In this document: positions 30,115 to 39,814 of the stretch, piece after piece
Position numbering within the stretch: the stretch's first letter is position 1
Layout: every line of letters starts with the position of its first letter
Assembly (NCBI GenBank): GCA_945906965.1
Contig: CAMDRP010000013.1
Span: 1-47,205, forward strand
Direction of reading: 5' to 3'
DNA length: 47,205 nt
Source of the DNA: Opitutus sp. GAS368
GTDB lineage: Bacteria > Verrucomicrobiota > Verrucomicrobiia > Opitutales > Opitutaceae
Position numbers and translations under genes: made by a program
The notes under the pieces: generated by a model
What the model was told of the DNA's origin: nothing
Databases searched by the model: none
Seen by the model: the letters and a program-made list of their open reading frames with translations, nothing else

Positions 30115-33066
30115 TTAGTAGAACTTGTATTCGACGCTGAGCGTGAAGGCGCGGCCGCGCGGATCGGCGATACGGGGTTCCCAGCTGCTGCCGGCACCGG
30201 TGTTGGTGTCGTAGGAGATGGAGAACGGGGGGTCTTCGTTGAGGATATTTTTGATGCCGGCAATGAGCGTGAAGTCTTTGTTGAGACGGTAGGTCACGCT
30301 GCCGTTGTAGGTGACGTATTCATCGACCTTGGTTTTGTAGTCGGGCGCGTAGGACAGGTAGGTGCCGTTGGCGATGCCGGGGGGAACGTAGTCGAGGTAA
30401 CCGGCGCGGAAGACTTGGGTGAGACGACCGGACCATTTGCCCTTACGATACGAAACGGAGGAGGTGTATTTCCACTTCAAGCCGATGTCGCTGGCGCGGG
30501 TGAAACGACCGACTTCGCTCGTGCCGAAAGGCGCGGAGGCGATGAGGCGGGATTTCTTTTCGAGCAGTTGGGTGATGTTGGCATCGACGACGAACTTGCC
30601 GCCCCAGAAGCCGAATTCGCCGCGGCCGTTATACTCGAGGCCCTTGGTGATCGTTTCACCGGCGTTGAGCGGACGCACGTCGATCCGACTGATCGGGGTG
30701 TTGGCGCCGCCAGTGCGGATGATGCGATCGGTGAAGAGTTGGTAATTTTGCAAGATGACCGAAGTGCCCAGGGATTGGATGGTGCCCGTGCGGTTGACCG
30801 ACCACCAGTCGAGGCCGAAGGTGATGTTCTTCAGGGGCGAGAGCACGATGCCGACGGACTTCATCTGGGCCTCTTCGGGTTTCAGATCGGCTTTGCCGCC
30901 GTTGATCGTGTAAAGGCTGTTGGCCGGGATGGCGGTGTTGGTGGCGGGGTCCACGAGATCAACGCCGGCGTAGATGGATTCGTAGGACGGATCGAACTGT
31001 TGCTTGAAGGTCGGCACTCGGAAACCGGTGCTATAAGAGCCGCGGAAGAGCACTTGCTCGATGGGATTGTAGCGGAGGGTATACTTCGGGTTGGTGGTGG
31101 TGCCGAAGCCGGTGTAGTCGTCACGACGGGCGGCGAGGTTGAGGTCGAGGGACTTCAAGAGCGGGATTTGGAGCTCGGCGAAGAACGCGTAGATGTCGCG
31201 GCTGAGCGTGCCGGCGGTGGCGAGACCGTTGTCGAAGGGCGCATTGAAGATGAGCGAATCGACGCTGCTGACGTTGCTGCGCGGGTCGCCGGCGAAGTAG
31301 TATTCCTCTTTGCGGTAATCAAAGCCGACGGCGCTGTAGACATTGCCCGCCGGGAGTTTAAAGACCGGGCCGGAGGTGGTGAAGTCGGCCGTGGTGGTGG
31401 TGAAGGTACCGCCGTAGAGCTCGACGCCCGAAGCGGACGCAGCCTTGAGGCCGTCCATCGCGGCTTGCGATTGGTTATATGAGAACGGGCTGAGCACGCC
31501 GGTGGTGATCAACTTCGCGAAAGGCACGGTGTAGTAATAACCGTTCAGCAGCTTCGATTTGCCCTGGCTCTTAGCCTGGGCGAGGCCGGCGCGGTATTCC
31601 CAGTCGGACAAGAACGCGAAGGGCAAAGGAAGCGGACCTTCGAGGCCGACGAGATAACGGCTGGTGTCGGTGATGGTGCGCAGCTCGCGGTTACCGGCGG
31701 GCAAAGAGCGCCAGCGGAAGCCGAGCGGGAGGCCGCGGTTGGAGTCGAGGGCGGGGAAGTAGGCGACGAGGGCGTTGAAGACGCGGTTATAATCGGCGCC
31801 GTTGCTGGGGTAAGCCATGCCGGAGAGCGGATTGGGGACCACGGTGCCGTTGAGGGTCGTCGTGGTGGTCTGGGCGCCGGCGGCGGACAAGCCAGCGGTA
31901 CTCCATTGATTGGGCGAGAAGCTCTTGGAGGAGTCGGAACGACCGATGACCGCTTCGGCGGTGAGGAGATGGGCGCCCAATTTATAGGAACCGCGGCTGA
32001 CAAAGTTGGTGTTCTTGACGGGCTGTTGGAGGACAGCGGCGCGGCCGGTGTCCCAAGCGGAGCCGTATTTACCACTGCCGGAAGCGGCGGTGGCGCCCCA
32101 GAGGATTTCTTGGTAGGGGCCCATGCCATCGAGGCCGGTGTAGCCGCCGGCGTAGGTGGGCAGGTCGACGATGTTGATACCGTTGACGCGCACGGCGGGA
32201 TTGGCGGGGTCGACCGGGTTGGCGCTGCTCAGGCCGAGGGCCGTGGGTAAGTTGGCGACGGTGAAGAGCGTGGCGATCGGGGTGCCGCGGGTGTCGGGGG
32301 AGATGCCGCGCTTGGGTTGGAACGTATTGACGAAGTCACGTTGGTCGCCGTTGAGGCGCTTATGATCGGAAATGGCCAAGGAGGCCATGATGTTCCACTT
32401 GTCTTTGCTGAGATCGCCCCAACCGCCGACGAGGGAATAGCGGAAAATGTTACCGCCGCCGTCTTGGGTGACATCGGAGGAGGCGTTGCCCACGAGGCCG
32501 CGGAAATCGCGTTTCGTGATGAAGTTGATCACCCCGCCGACGGCATCGGTGCCGTAGGTGGCGGAGGCGCCGTCCTTGAGGATTTCGACGCGCTCGATGG
32601 CGGCGAAAGGAATGGAGTTGAGGTCGACGACACCGCCGTTGAGGCCGTGCGAGGCGACGCGGCGGCCGTTGAGAAGGATGAGCGTGGCGTTGGAGCCTTG
32701 GCCGCGAAGATTGGCGGAGGTGGCACCGTTATTACCGCGCTGGGCGCCGGCGACGACGTCGGCATTGGAGGCGAGGTTATCGAGACCGTTGCCGTTGATG
32801 TTCAGTTGGGAGACCATCTGCTCGGCGCTGGCGATACCGGCCTGCTCGAGTTCCAGATGCGTGATGACTTCCATTGGCAGGGCGCCCTCGTTGGGGATGC
32901 CTTTGATCATCGAGCCGGTGATGACGAATTTCTCGAGCTTCTGAGGGGCGTCAGAATTCGTGGTGACGGTCGTGGTGACCTTTTGGGCCACGGCGACGGG
33001 GATCATACTGAGGGCAGCAATCATCGACAACAAGGTCGACGGGTTCCAGCGGTTGGTTCGGTTCAT
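30115..33066 (-). CDS. TonB-dependent outer-membrane receptor
   Basis: A 983-residue outer-membrane transporter that takes up large substrates, such as oligosaccharides or metal complexes, with energy from TonB. It has a signal peptide (MNRTNRWNPSTLLSMIAAL...VAVAQ), then a TonB-box-like FVITGSMIKG, then a plug domain (QMVSQLNINGNG, NLRGQGSNATLILLNGRRV, RVEILKDGASATYGTDAVGG). A long beta-barrel follows, ending in the aromatic LSVEYKFY. The start is the ATG at 33066. The gene is divergent from a Tat-exported sugar epimerase-like gene, which hints at carbohydrate uptake. No SusD-like partner is present, as expected outside Bacteroidota. Confidence 0.93.
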   Translation of the reverse strand: MNRTNRWNPSTLLSMIAALSMIPVAVAQKVTTTVTTNSDAPQKLEKFVITGSMIKGIPNEGALPMEVITHLELEQAGIASAEQMVSQLNINGNGLDNLASNADVVAGAQRGNNGATSANLRGQGSNATLILLNGRRVASHGLNGGVVDLNSIPFAAIERVEILKDGASATYGTDAVGGVINFITKRDFRGLVGNASSDVTQDGGGNIFRYSLVGGWGDLSKDKWNIMASLAISDHKRLNGDQRDFVNTFQPKRGISPDTRGTPIATLFTVANLPTALGLSSANPVDPANPAVRVNGINIVDLPTYAGGYTGLDGMGPYQEILWGATAASGSGKYGSAWDTGRAAVLQQPVKNTNFVSRGSYKLGAHLLTAEAVIGRSDSSKSFSPNQWSTAGLSAAGAQTTTTTLNGTVVPNPLSGMAYPSNGADYNRVFNALVAYFPALDSNRGLPLGFRWRSLPAGNRELRTITDTSRYLVGLEGPLPLPFAFLSDWEYRAGLAQAKSQGKSKLLNGYYYTVPFAKLITTGVLSPFSYNQSQAAMDGLKAASASGVELYGGTFTTTTADFTTSGPVFKLPAGNVYSAVGFDYRKEEYYFAGDPRSNVSSVDSLIFNAPFDNGLATAGTLSRDIYAFFAELQIPLLKSLDLNLAARRDDYTGFGTTTNPKYTLRYNPIEQVLFRGSYSTGFRVPTFKQQFDPSYESIYAGVDLVDPATNTAIPANSLYTINGGKADLKPEEAQMKSVGIVLSPLKNITFGLDWWSVNRTGTIQSLGTSVILQNYQLFTDRIIRTGGANTPISRIDVRPLNAGETITKGLEYNGRGEFGFWGGKFVVDANITQLLEKKSRLIASAPFGTSEVGRFTRASDIGLKWKYTSSVSYRKGKWSGRLTQVFRAGYLDYVPPGIANGTYLSYAPDYKTKVDEYVTYNGSVTYRLNKDFTLIAGIKNILNEDPPFSISYDTNTGAGSSWEPRIADPRGRAFTLSVEYKFY

Positions 33067-33306
33067 AGGAAAAGTTTTTGCGCTCGATTTGCGACTACCC
33101 CGCCTTATCGGGGGATTAAGAGGTTGAGAAAACATCCTAGATAAGTGCGTGAAGCAAGGAGAATGCCTAAGCCGACAATTGCTCCGCGTCATGAAAAGGA
33201 CTTGCCCGCGCCGCGCGCCGGCGCGTACTCAAGTTATCCGGCGAAGTGCGACTCGTGTCGCTTGTCACCATCCCCCCATAACGTCTGCCCCTCTGAGAAT
33301 CCTTGT

Positions 33307-34290
33307 ATGTCCCACTACACTCGTCGTGATTTCGCCAAACTCGCCCTCGCGGCGCTGCCCGCCGCCGGTTTGTTTTCGGTGATGAACCGCGCGCAAGCCG
33401 CTGAAGTACCTAAAGGCGCACGCCCCAAGCCCAACTCCAAGGTCAACGGTGTCCAGATCGGCCTCAACGTCCCCTACAGCTTCGGCGGGCGCACCATGCC
33501 GGCCGATGAAATCATCAGTAATTGCGTGCTCCTCGGCGTGAACGCCCTCGAGCTGCGCACCCAGCCCGTCGAAGCCTTCCTCGGCTCGCCCGTCTCGGAT
33601 GTCGTGGCCGCGCGCGGTTCCGCCATCAACGCCAACGAAGCCAAGGCCAACGCCGCCAAGCTCGAAGCCTGGCGCCTCAGCGTCTCGATGGATCGCGTTA
33701 AAGCCTTCCGCCAGCAATTCGACGCCGCTGGCATGCTCATCGAAATCGTGAAAGTGGATAACATTTTCCAGATGTCGGAGCCCGTCCTCGACTACCAATT
33801 CCAGCTCGCCAAAGCCCTCGGCGCGCACGCCATCTCGACCGAGATTTCCAAAGACCCCAAAGACATGGAACGCCTCGGCAAGTTTGCCGATAAACACCAA
33901 CTCATGGTCGGCTACCACGGCCACGCCACGACCTCTGGCGAACACTACGAAGCTGTTTACGCCTCCGCCAAATTCAACGGCACCAACCTCGACATCGGTC
34001 ACTACGTCGCCGGTGGCCACGGTTCGCCCGTCGAGTTTATCAAGAAAAACCACGCGCGCATCTCGCACGTGCACATCAAAGATCGTAAATACGACCCCGC
34101 CACGAAGAACGGACCCAACACGCCCTTCGGCGAAGGCGACACGCCCATCAAGGACGTGCTGCGCGTCATCCGCGATAATCACTACAACATCCAGGCCACG
34201 ATCGAATTTGAATACAAAGTGCCCGCCAGCTCCGACCGTATGACGGAAATCGCGCGCACCATTAAGTATTGCCGCGACGCGCTCGCCTAA
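33307..34290 (+). CDS. Tat-exported TIM-barrel sugar phosphate isomerase/epimerase-like protein
   Basis: A 327-residue xylose-isomerase-like TIM barrel. A Tat signal begins TRRDFAKLALAALPAAG (RR at 6-7) and ends near AQA, so it is exported folded, likely with a metal. Barrel motifs include VNALELRTQ, STEISKDP, GYHGHA, NLDIGHYVAGG and SHVHIKDRK, giving the usual Glu/Asp/His metal set. The substrate, probably a sugar or sugar acid, is unknown. The start is the ATG at 33307, which gives the Tat motif at the right place. It faces away from the TonB receptor gene, with 240 bases between them for both promoters. Confidence 0.88.
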   Translation: MSHYTRRDFAKLALAALPAAGLFSVMNRAQAAEVPKGARPKPNSKVNGVQIGLNVPYSFGGRTMPADEIISNCVLLGVNALELRTQPVEAFLGSPVSDVVAARGSAINANEAKANAAKLEAWRLSVSMDRVKAFRQQFDAAGMLIEIVKVDNIFQMSEPVLDYQFQLAKALGAHAISTEISKDPKDMERLGKFADKHQLMVGYHGHATTSGEHYEAVYASAKFNGTNLDIGHYVAGGHGSPVEFIKKNHARISHVHIKDRKYDPATKNGPNTPFGEGDTPIKDVLRVIRDNHYNIQATIEFEYKVPASSDRMTEIARTIKYCRDALA

Positions 34291-34306
34291 ACCAGCCGCG
34301 CTCCTC

Positions 34307-35470
34307 TCAGCCTCGACCCGCGGCGTGATCCGCCGCGGGCGCCGGACCCGCGGCGGGCCGCACGAGGAAATTCGGCGTTGCGGGGAATTCCTGCATCGGC
34401 GTGTGAAACACCTCCGTTGTCGCTGGCGAGAGCGGCGGCACGATCCAATCCCACCGCGCCGAAACCGCGCGACCCGCGCGCTCTTCGCGCTCGCAAAATT
34501 TCATGAACTCGGTCGAGGCCGTGTGATGATCGACGAGCTTCACGCCCTCGCGCTCAAACGAATGGAGCACCGCCGCGTTGAGCTCGATCAACGCGCGGTC
34601 TTTCCAAAGCGTACTAGGATGACTCTGGTCGAGTCCAAGTTTCTCGGCGATGATGGGCAGTTGATGGTAGCGCGTTTCATCGGCGAGATCGCGCGCGCCG
34701 ATTTCCGTGCCCATGAACCAGCCGTTAAACGGCGCCGCGGGAAAATCCGTCCCCGCCGCGTGGAAAATCATGTCGCTGATCGCCGGCACCGCGTACCACC
34801 GCAACCCGAGTTGCTCAAACCACGGCAACGTTGGATGCCGTAAAGGCACTTCCCGTACAAAACCTGCAGGCAATGAAAACAGTTTCGGCCGTCCATCGCG
34901 TCCCGAGATGATCCACGGTAGTAGATCGAAGCGACTCGGCATGGCCGGGGGTTGCCAACCGAGCGCAAGGGCGAGCTCGGTGAGCGGGGCGTTTTTGGGA
35001 TCGCCCAAAATGCCGCCGTCGCGCTGACGGTAGCCGGCGTAGGCGCAGAGTTGTTGATTCCAGATGCGCGGCGCTGGGCCACCGGCGCGCTCGGGCGGGG
35101 CAAAGACCGTGAGGATGGACCGGATCATGCCCTCGCCTTGGGCGAGCATAAGATGTTCGCGCAGGCTCTCCGCCAAGCAATCGGCGGTGTCGAGGTGCCG
35201 ATGGTCGCGCACGAGCAGACTCTTCCAATACAGCCGGCCGATGCAGCGGCTGTGATTGCGCCACGCGATGCGTCCGGCCCCACTGAGTTCGTCAGCGGAG
35301 AGTGGCGCGGGTTGACCGGCGGCCAAGGCGGCGCGAACCGCCGCGAGGCGATCGGGCAGGGCGGCGGCCGGATGCACCTCGGCGAGGAAGGCGAGTTCTG
35401 CTTCAACCGAGTGAACGGTGGCCGGCGGCGGCGGGGACGAAGTGCTAGAATGGAAAGGACAGCCGGACAT
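34307..35470 (-). CDS. nos: bacterial nitric oxide synthase oxygenase
   Basis: A 387-residue NOS oxygenase domain that makes nitric oxide and citrulline from arginine. The heme-ligand motif WRNHSRCIGR (C76) is exact. Later come PRIWNQQLCAYAGYR, APFNGWFMGTEIGARDLAD with the arginine-binding Glu255, and WDWIVPPLSPATTEVFH near the pterin site. No reductase domain is attached, as in other bacterial enzymes, so cellular reductases must supply electrons. An N-terminal Ser/Pro stretch precedes the core. The start is the ATG at 35470; a TTG at 35512 would add 14 residues. It is divergent from a PAS-PAS-PP2C phosphatase gene. A GC-rich 9-bp hairpin lies inside its 3' end (34317-34339). Confidence 0.93.
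   Translation of the reverse strand: MSGCPFHSSTSSPPPPATVHSVEAELAFLAEVHPAAALPDRLAAVRAALAAGQPAPLSADELSGAGRIAWRNHSRCIGRLYWKSLLVRDHRHLDTADCLAESLREHLMLAQGEGMIRSILTVFAPPERAGGPAPRIWNQQLCAYAGYRQRDGGILGDPKNAPLTELALALGWQPPAMPSRFDLLPWIISGRDGRPKLFSLPAGFVREVPLRHPTLPWFEQLGLRWYAVPAISDMIFHAAGTDFPAAPFNGWFMGTEIGARDLADETRYHQLPIIAEKLGLDQSHPSTLWKDRALIELNAAVLHSFEREGVKLVDHHTASTEFMKFCEREERAGRAVSARWDWIVPPLSPATTEVFHTPMQEFPATPNFLVRPAAGPAPAADHAAGRG
34317..34339. terminator. GC hairpin between converging genes, inside the NOS 3' end
   Basis: CCCGCGGCG-TGATC-CGCCGCGGG is a perfect 9-bp stem, 27 bases past the epimerase-like stop and within the last NOS codons. No T-run follows on either side. It may serve as a two-way stop, or merely reflect Ala/Gly/Arg codons. 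Confidence 0.35.
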
Positions 35471-35614
35471 GAAGAATAAAGGAAGTAACGTTTCCGTGGT
35501 TACGTCCCGCAATCAATGCCAGATGCACGCGGGTAAGATTTGCTTAAAAACCCATCTGAGTGTCATCGCGGGGTTGCTTGCTGCGTGGATGCCGCCCAAC
35601 GTGCTGAGTCTCCG

Positions 35615-37222
35615 ATGAGCGATACGCCGAATCCGCCGCAGCCCTCTATTGAATCACTTGATTCCGCGACGCTGCGCCTGCTCATGGAGCACCTGCCGGA
35701 TCGCATCTATTTCAAGGATCTACAAAGTCGTTTTGTGCGCGTGAACCTCGCCCATGCCGAGTGGTTGGGCGTAGTCGATCCGGACGAAGTCGTGGGCAAG
35801 TCGGACCGAGATTTTTTCTCGCCGAGCCACGCCGACAAAGCGTTTACCGAAGAGCAAGTGATCATCCGCACCGGTCAGCCCATCGTCGGCGCCGTGCAAC
35901 ACATCACGCGCCGTGACGGAGTGGAAGCGTGGGGCTCTACGACCAAGATGCCTTGGCGTGACGGCAACGGTCGCATCATCGGCACCTTCGGCGTCACGCG
36001 CAACGTCACCGCCGCAAAACTGGCCGAGGATAAACTCCTCGAGGAGCGCAACCTCCTTCGCACGATCATCGATCACTTGCCCAGCCGCATTTTCGTTAAA
36101 GACGCCGCGTCGCGTTACCTCATTAACAACAAAGCTCACCTGCGCGCCCTCGGCGTCGAGCATCAGGAAGAAGCGCGCGGTCGCACGACGTTGGACTTCT
36201 TTCCTGGTGAACGCGGGCGGCAGGCGATGGACGACGACCACAGCGTGTTAGAGACGGGCGTGCCGATTTTAAATCAGGAGAAATCAGATTTCGGTGCGGA
36301 AGATCACGTGCGTTGGTCGCTTACGAACAAAGTACCCTTTCTAGGCCTGCGCGACAAAGTGATCGGACTCGTCGGCATCAGCCACGACATCACCGAGCGT
36401 AAGCGCATGGAAGAAGAGTTGCGCCATCGCACCGAGGAAATGGAAGCCGATGTGCGCATGGCGCGCCAAGTGCAGGAAGTATTTTTCTCAGCAAATTATC
36501 CGGTGTTTCCTGCCCAGGTGACGGCAGCGCGGAGCGCGTTGCGATTTGCGCATCGGTATGTGCCGGCTTCGACGCTCGGAGGAGATTTTTTCAATATCGT
36601 CCAGTTGTCCGACTCCCGTTGCGGCGTGTTGGTGTGCGATGTGATGGGCCACGGCGTGCGCGCGGGCTTGTTGACGGCGCTGATTCGTGGCGTCGTGGGC
36701 GAAGTCGCGCCGCAGGCCAAAACCGCCGCGGAAGTTTTGGTGGAAATCAACCGCGCGCTCATGCCGATCGTGTTGCAGACAGGTCAACCCGTCTTCGCCA
36801 CGGCGTGTTATGCCATCATCGATATCGCTGAACGCACGCTCACCTACGGCAACGCCGGCCATCCGGCGCCGTTGATTTTACGCGCGGGCTCCGGCCTCGT
36901 GGAATCACTCTGCCTCACGGATCCCGAGCCGGCGGCGGGCTTAATGGAAGGATTTGTTTACACGGATCGCCAGAGTGCGTTTGGGCCGGGCGACGTGTTT
37001 CTCGGTTACACGGATGGACTGTTTGAGGCGGCCGATCGCGAAGGCGTGATTTACGGCGCCGATCGCTTGAGTGCGTTTCTTGCGCGGCAATGCGGCGTGG
37101 CCGGCGCGACCTTGCTGGATGGCTTGGTCAACGACGTGGTCGCGTTCACGGGTGATGCGCACTTCGACGACGACATCTGTGCGCTCATCGTCGAAGCGGC
37201 TGAAGTTTCGCGCGGCGTTTAA
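35615..37222 (+). CDS. PAS-PAS-PP2C (SpoIIE/RsbU-type) serine phosphatase
   Basis: A 535-residue signalling protein. PAS domain 1 (about 15-135: MEHLPDRIYFKDLQSRF, GKSDRDFF) and PAS domain 2 (about 145-265: IIDHLPSRIFVKDAASRY, GRTTLDFF) would sense a ligand or redox state. A coiled-coil stretch follows (264-290), then a SpoIIE phosphatase domain with metal-binding LGGDFF (D324), CDVMGHG (D342), LGYTDGLFEA and DDDICALIV. Such proteins dephosphorylate anti-anti-sigma factors; no partner is in the window. The start is the ATG at 35615. It is divergent from the NOS gene, and its stop overlaps the stop of the next gene (TTAA). Confidence 0.9.
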   Translation: MSDTPNPPQPSIESLDSATLRLLMEHLPDRIYFKDLQSRFVRVNLAHAEWLGVVDPDEVVGKSDRDFFSPSHADKAFTEEQVIIRTGQPIVGAVQHITRRDGVEAWGSTTKMPWRDGNGRIIGTFGVTRNVTAAKLAEDKLLEERNLLRTIIDHLPSRIFVKDAASRYLINNKAHLRALGVEHQEEARGRTTLDFFPGERGRQAMDDDHSVLETGVPILNQEKSDFGAEDHVRWSLTNKVPFLGLRDKVIGLVGISHDITERKRMEEELRHRTEEMEADVRMARQVQEVFFSANYPVFPAQVTAARSALRFAHRYVPASTLGGDFFNIVQLSDSRCGVLVCDVMGHGVRAGLLTALIRGVVGEVAPQAKTAAEVLVEINRALMPIVLQTGQPVFATACYAIIDIAERTLTYGNAGHPAPLILRAGSGLVESLCLTDPEPAAGLMEGFVYTDRQSAFGPGDVFLGYTDGLFEAADREGVIYGADRLSAFLARQCGVAGATLLDGLVNDVVAFTGDAHFDDDICALIVEAAEVSRGV

Positions 37223-38256
37223 CGGCCGAGCAGGTGCTCGATCACGAGTTGATCGAGATCTTGGTAATTGCGATCGGCGATAAGCGCGTCGGCCTGTTTC
37301 GTGGGATACGAACGGGCTTTCTCGACGAGGCGGAGAAACGTTTGGCGGGAGTTGTCGAGGTGCTTGAGGTAGTGCTCCTCGCGGGTGGTGCGGAACGGAT
37401 GTACGTCGAAGGCGACGTATTCGCCGCGGCTGCCGTAGCCGTTGCGCTCGAGGGCGCGGATCTGGTTGAAGGCGACGCGAAGATTGGCGGAGCCGAAGGG
37501 TTTGTCTTGGTCAAATTTGAGGCCGTTTTGGTCGTTGAGGTGGAGCGACCAGAGTTTGCCGAAGGCCATGGCGAAATCGATTTCATCGGCGGGATCGAGG
37601 CCAGCGAGAATGGAGTGCGCGCTTTCGATGAGACAGCCGATGCGTTTCGGATCGCGCGTGAGTTGAGCGATGGCGAGGGCGTGGCCGATCGTGGGAATGT
37701 AGGCGTGATCCATCGGCTCGTTGGGTTTCGGCTCGATGCACAGACGGGCTTTTTTGTCGTGGGCGAGCATCGCGTCGAGGGCGGCAACGAGGAGTTCGGT
37801 CGAGCGGGCGCCGGATTTGGATTCACGCAAATAGGTGCCTTCGCGCGCGAGCCAGAGGACGATGAGGTCGGTGCCGAGCACGCGGGCGATGTCGAGCGTC
37901 TGCTTTGAGCGGTCGATGGCGTATTGGCGGTCAGCTTTGCGGTTGGAGGTATAGCCGCCGTCGATCGTCTGCGGTGCGAACCAGAGGCGCGGGGCGACCA
38001 TCTCGGCGACGATGCCTTCGCCATCGAGACGTTTCTTGAGCTCCTTGGCTTCCTTGAGAACTTGCGCGGCGGATTTGGTGTCGATGTTGGGCACGGCGTC
38101 GTCGTCGTGAAACATCATCGCGTCGAAACCGAGTTTTTTGAGCGCGCTGAGTTTCCAATCGAAGGACTGGGCGGCGCGGGTTTCGGGGCCGTAGGGATCG
38201 CGGCCTTCGCTAAAATTCCAGGGGCCGGCGCAAAAACGATACGTGGGTTTGGGCAT
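37219..38256 (-). CDS. xylose isomerase-like TIM-barrel enzyme
   Basis: A 345-residue cytoplasmic TIM barrel whose active-site signatures are those of xylose isomerase: FHDDD at 49-53 (catalytic His/Asp), CIEPKPNE at 173-180, ESAHS at 211-215 and NDQNGLKFDQD at 241-251. These give the two metal sites, so the reaction is likely aldose-ketose isomerisation. The protein is shorter than the E. coli enzyme, and no xylulokinase gene is next to it. The substrate may therefore be another sugar. Convergent with the PAS phosphatase gene, overlapping by 4 bases. Confidence 0.85.
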   Translation of the reverse strand: MPKPTYRFCAGPWNFSEGRDPYGPETRAAQSFDWKLSALKKLGFDAMMFHDDDAVPNIDTKSAAQVLKEAKELKKRLDGEGIVAEMVAPRLWFAPQTIDGGYTSNRKADRQYAIDRSKQTLDIARVLGTDLIVLWLAREGTYLRESKSGARSTELLVAALDAMLAHDKKARLCIEPKPNEPMDHAYIPTIGHALAIAQLTRDPKRIGCLIESAHSILAGLDPADEIDFAMAFGKLWSLHLNDQNGLKFDQDKPFGSANLRVAFNQIRALERNGYGSRGEYVAFDVHPFRTTREEHYLKHLDNSRQTFLRLVEKARSYPTKQADALIADRNYQDLDQLVIEHLLGR

Positions 38257-38499
38257 AGGGAACCGTGAAGTTACGGGGCGGAGGTGCGGGGCGGAAGGGA
38301 AAATCGCGAAATTGTGAGGTGCTTAAATGTATTTTCAGTGGTCGGTGCGCCCGTGTTTAGCCGAAAAAGCTCAGGCCGACCTCTGCGCGTGATTGCATTT
38401 AATTAGGAAAATCCGCCATAACTTGCCTCGACCCAGCGCGGCGACATTTGCCTCGACCACTTTTTAGGCCGCAGTTGTTTAATCTATAGATTTACCCCT
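38257..38499. promoter_or_regulatory. divergent promoter region with palindrome before the Tat-exported oxidoreductase
   Basis: A 243-base gap with no gene. AATCTATAGATT, a perfect 12-base palindrome, lies at 38481-38492, 7 bases before the ATG at 38500, where it could block ribosome binding or act as an operator. The rest shows nothing distinctive. Confidence 0.4.
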
Positions 38500-39768
38500 A
38501 TGCATATATCGACCTCATCCGATCTCTCGCGCCGCGATTTCGTGCGGCTCTCATCTCTCACCGCCGGCGCAGCCGCGTTCGCTGCCGTCGGCGCACCGCG
38601 GGCGCTTGGTGCGGTCGCCGGCTCCGACACGATCCGCATCGGTATCATCGGTTGCGGTGGTCGCGGCAGTGATGCGGCGAAAAACGCCCTCGATTCTTCG
38701 CCCGGCGTTGAAGTCGTGGCCGTGGCCGATCTCTTTGAACGCCAGGCCGTGAAGGCCCGCGACCGTTTCAAGGTTTCGGCCGATAAAACGTTCTGGGGAT
38801 TCGACGCCTACCAAAAGCTCCTCGCGACCGATGTGAACTACGTGATCCTCGCGACTCCGCCCGGTTTCCGCCCGAGTCATTTTGCGGCCGCGGTCGCAGC
38901 CAATAAGCATATTTTCATCGAGAAGCCCGTCGCCGTCGATCCCACCGGCATCCGCTCCGTCATCGCCACCGCGAAGATCGCGACCGAAAAACGCCTCTCC
39001 GTCGTCGCCGGTACCCAACGTCGCCATCAGGCCAGTTACATCGAGACGATGAAGCGCATCCACGACGGCGAGATGGGTGAACTCACGGGCGGCCAATGCT
39101 ACTGGAATGGCGACGGCATCTGGTTCCGCGCCAAGACTGACTGGGTGGCCGGCTTCAGCGACTTCGAGTGGCAATGCTGGAACTGGTACCACTGGGACTG
39201 GCTCTGCGGCGACCACATCGTCGAGCAACACATCCACAATATCGACGTCATGAACTGGGCCTTCGGTGGCCCGCCCGTGAAATTCTATGGCATGGGCGGT
39301 CGCCAAAATCGCGGCAACATCCCCGGCAACATCTGGGATCATTTCTCCGTCGAGATGGATTACGCCAACGGCGCTCGCGTCTCCAGCTCCTGCCGCCACG
39401 CCTCAAAGACCGCCACGCGTATCGGTGAGCGCGTGGTCGGCACCAAGGGCGTCGCGATCCCGAACAACGCTATGATCACGGGTGAAAAAAACTTCAAGTA
39501 CGCCGGCCCCAACGTGAGCCCGATGGTCCAAGAACACGCCGATCTCATCGCCAGCATCCGGAGCAATACGCCCGTCAACGAAGCCGTGCGCGTCGCCGAA
39601 AGCACGCTCACCGCCATCGGCGCGCGCATTGCCGCCTACACCGGTCGCGAGATTTCTTGGAAGTGGCTCATGGAAGGCTCCAAGCTCGATATCTTTCCGC
39701 AGAATCCCGGACCTGGCCCCGGCAATTTTGGCCCCGTGCCGATCCCTGGCCTCACCCCGCTCGTTTAA
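38500..39768 (+). CDS. Tat-exported Gfo/Idh/MocA oxidoreductase
   Basis: A 422-residue NAD(P)-dependent oxidoreductase with a Tat signal (SRRDFVRLSSLTAGAAAF, RR at 11-12) and a Rossmann motif GIIGCGGRG at 48-56, followed by EKPVA at 141-145. The C-terminal domain has HIVEQHIHNIDVMNWAFGG. Tat-exported members of this family probably carry a tightly bound cofactor and act on glycans in the periplasm. The ThuA gene follows within 50 bases, and such pairs are common in this phylum. Substrate unknown. Confidence 0.9.
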   Translation: MHISTSSDLSRRDFVRLSSLTAGAAAFAAVGAPRALGAVAGSDTIRIGIIGCGGRGSDAAKNALDSSPGVEVVAVADLFERQAVKARDRFKVSADKTFWGFDAYQKLLATDVNYVILATPPGFRPSHFAAAVAANKHIFIEKPVAVDPTGIRSVIATAKIATEKRLSVVAGTQRRHQASYIETMKRIHDGEMGELTGGQCYWNGDGIWFRAKTDWVAGFSDFEWQCWNWYHWDWLCGDHIVEQHIHNIDVMNWAFGGPPVKFYGMGGRQNRGNIPGNIWDHFSVEMDYANGARVSSSCRHASKTATRIGERVVGTKGVAIPNNAMITGEKNFKYAGPNVSPMVQEHADLIASIRSNTPVNEAVRVAESTLTAIGARIAAYTGREISWKWLMEGSKLDIFPQNPGPGPGNFGPVPIPGLTPLV

Positions 39769-39814
39769 ATTTTCTCCTCTCCCGCTCCACGCTCTTCCTT
39801 TTTTTATTTTCCCC

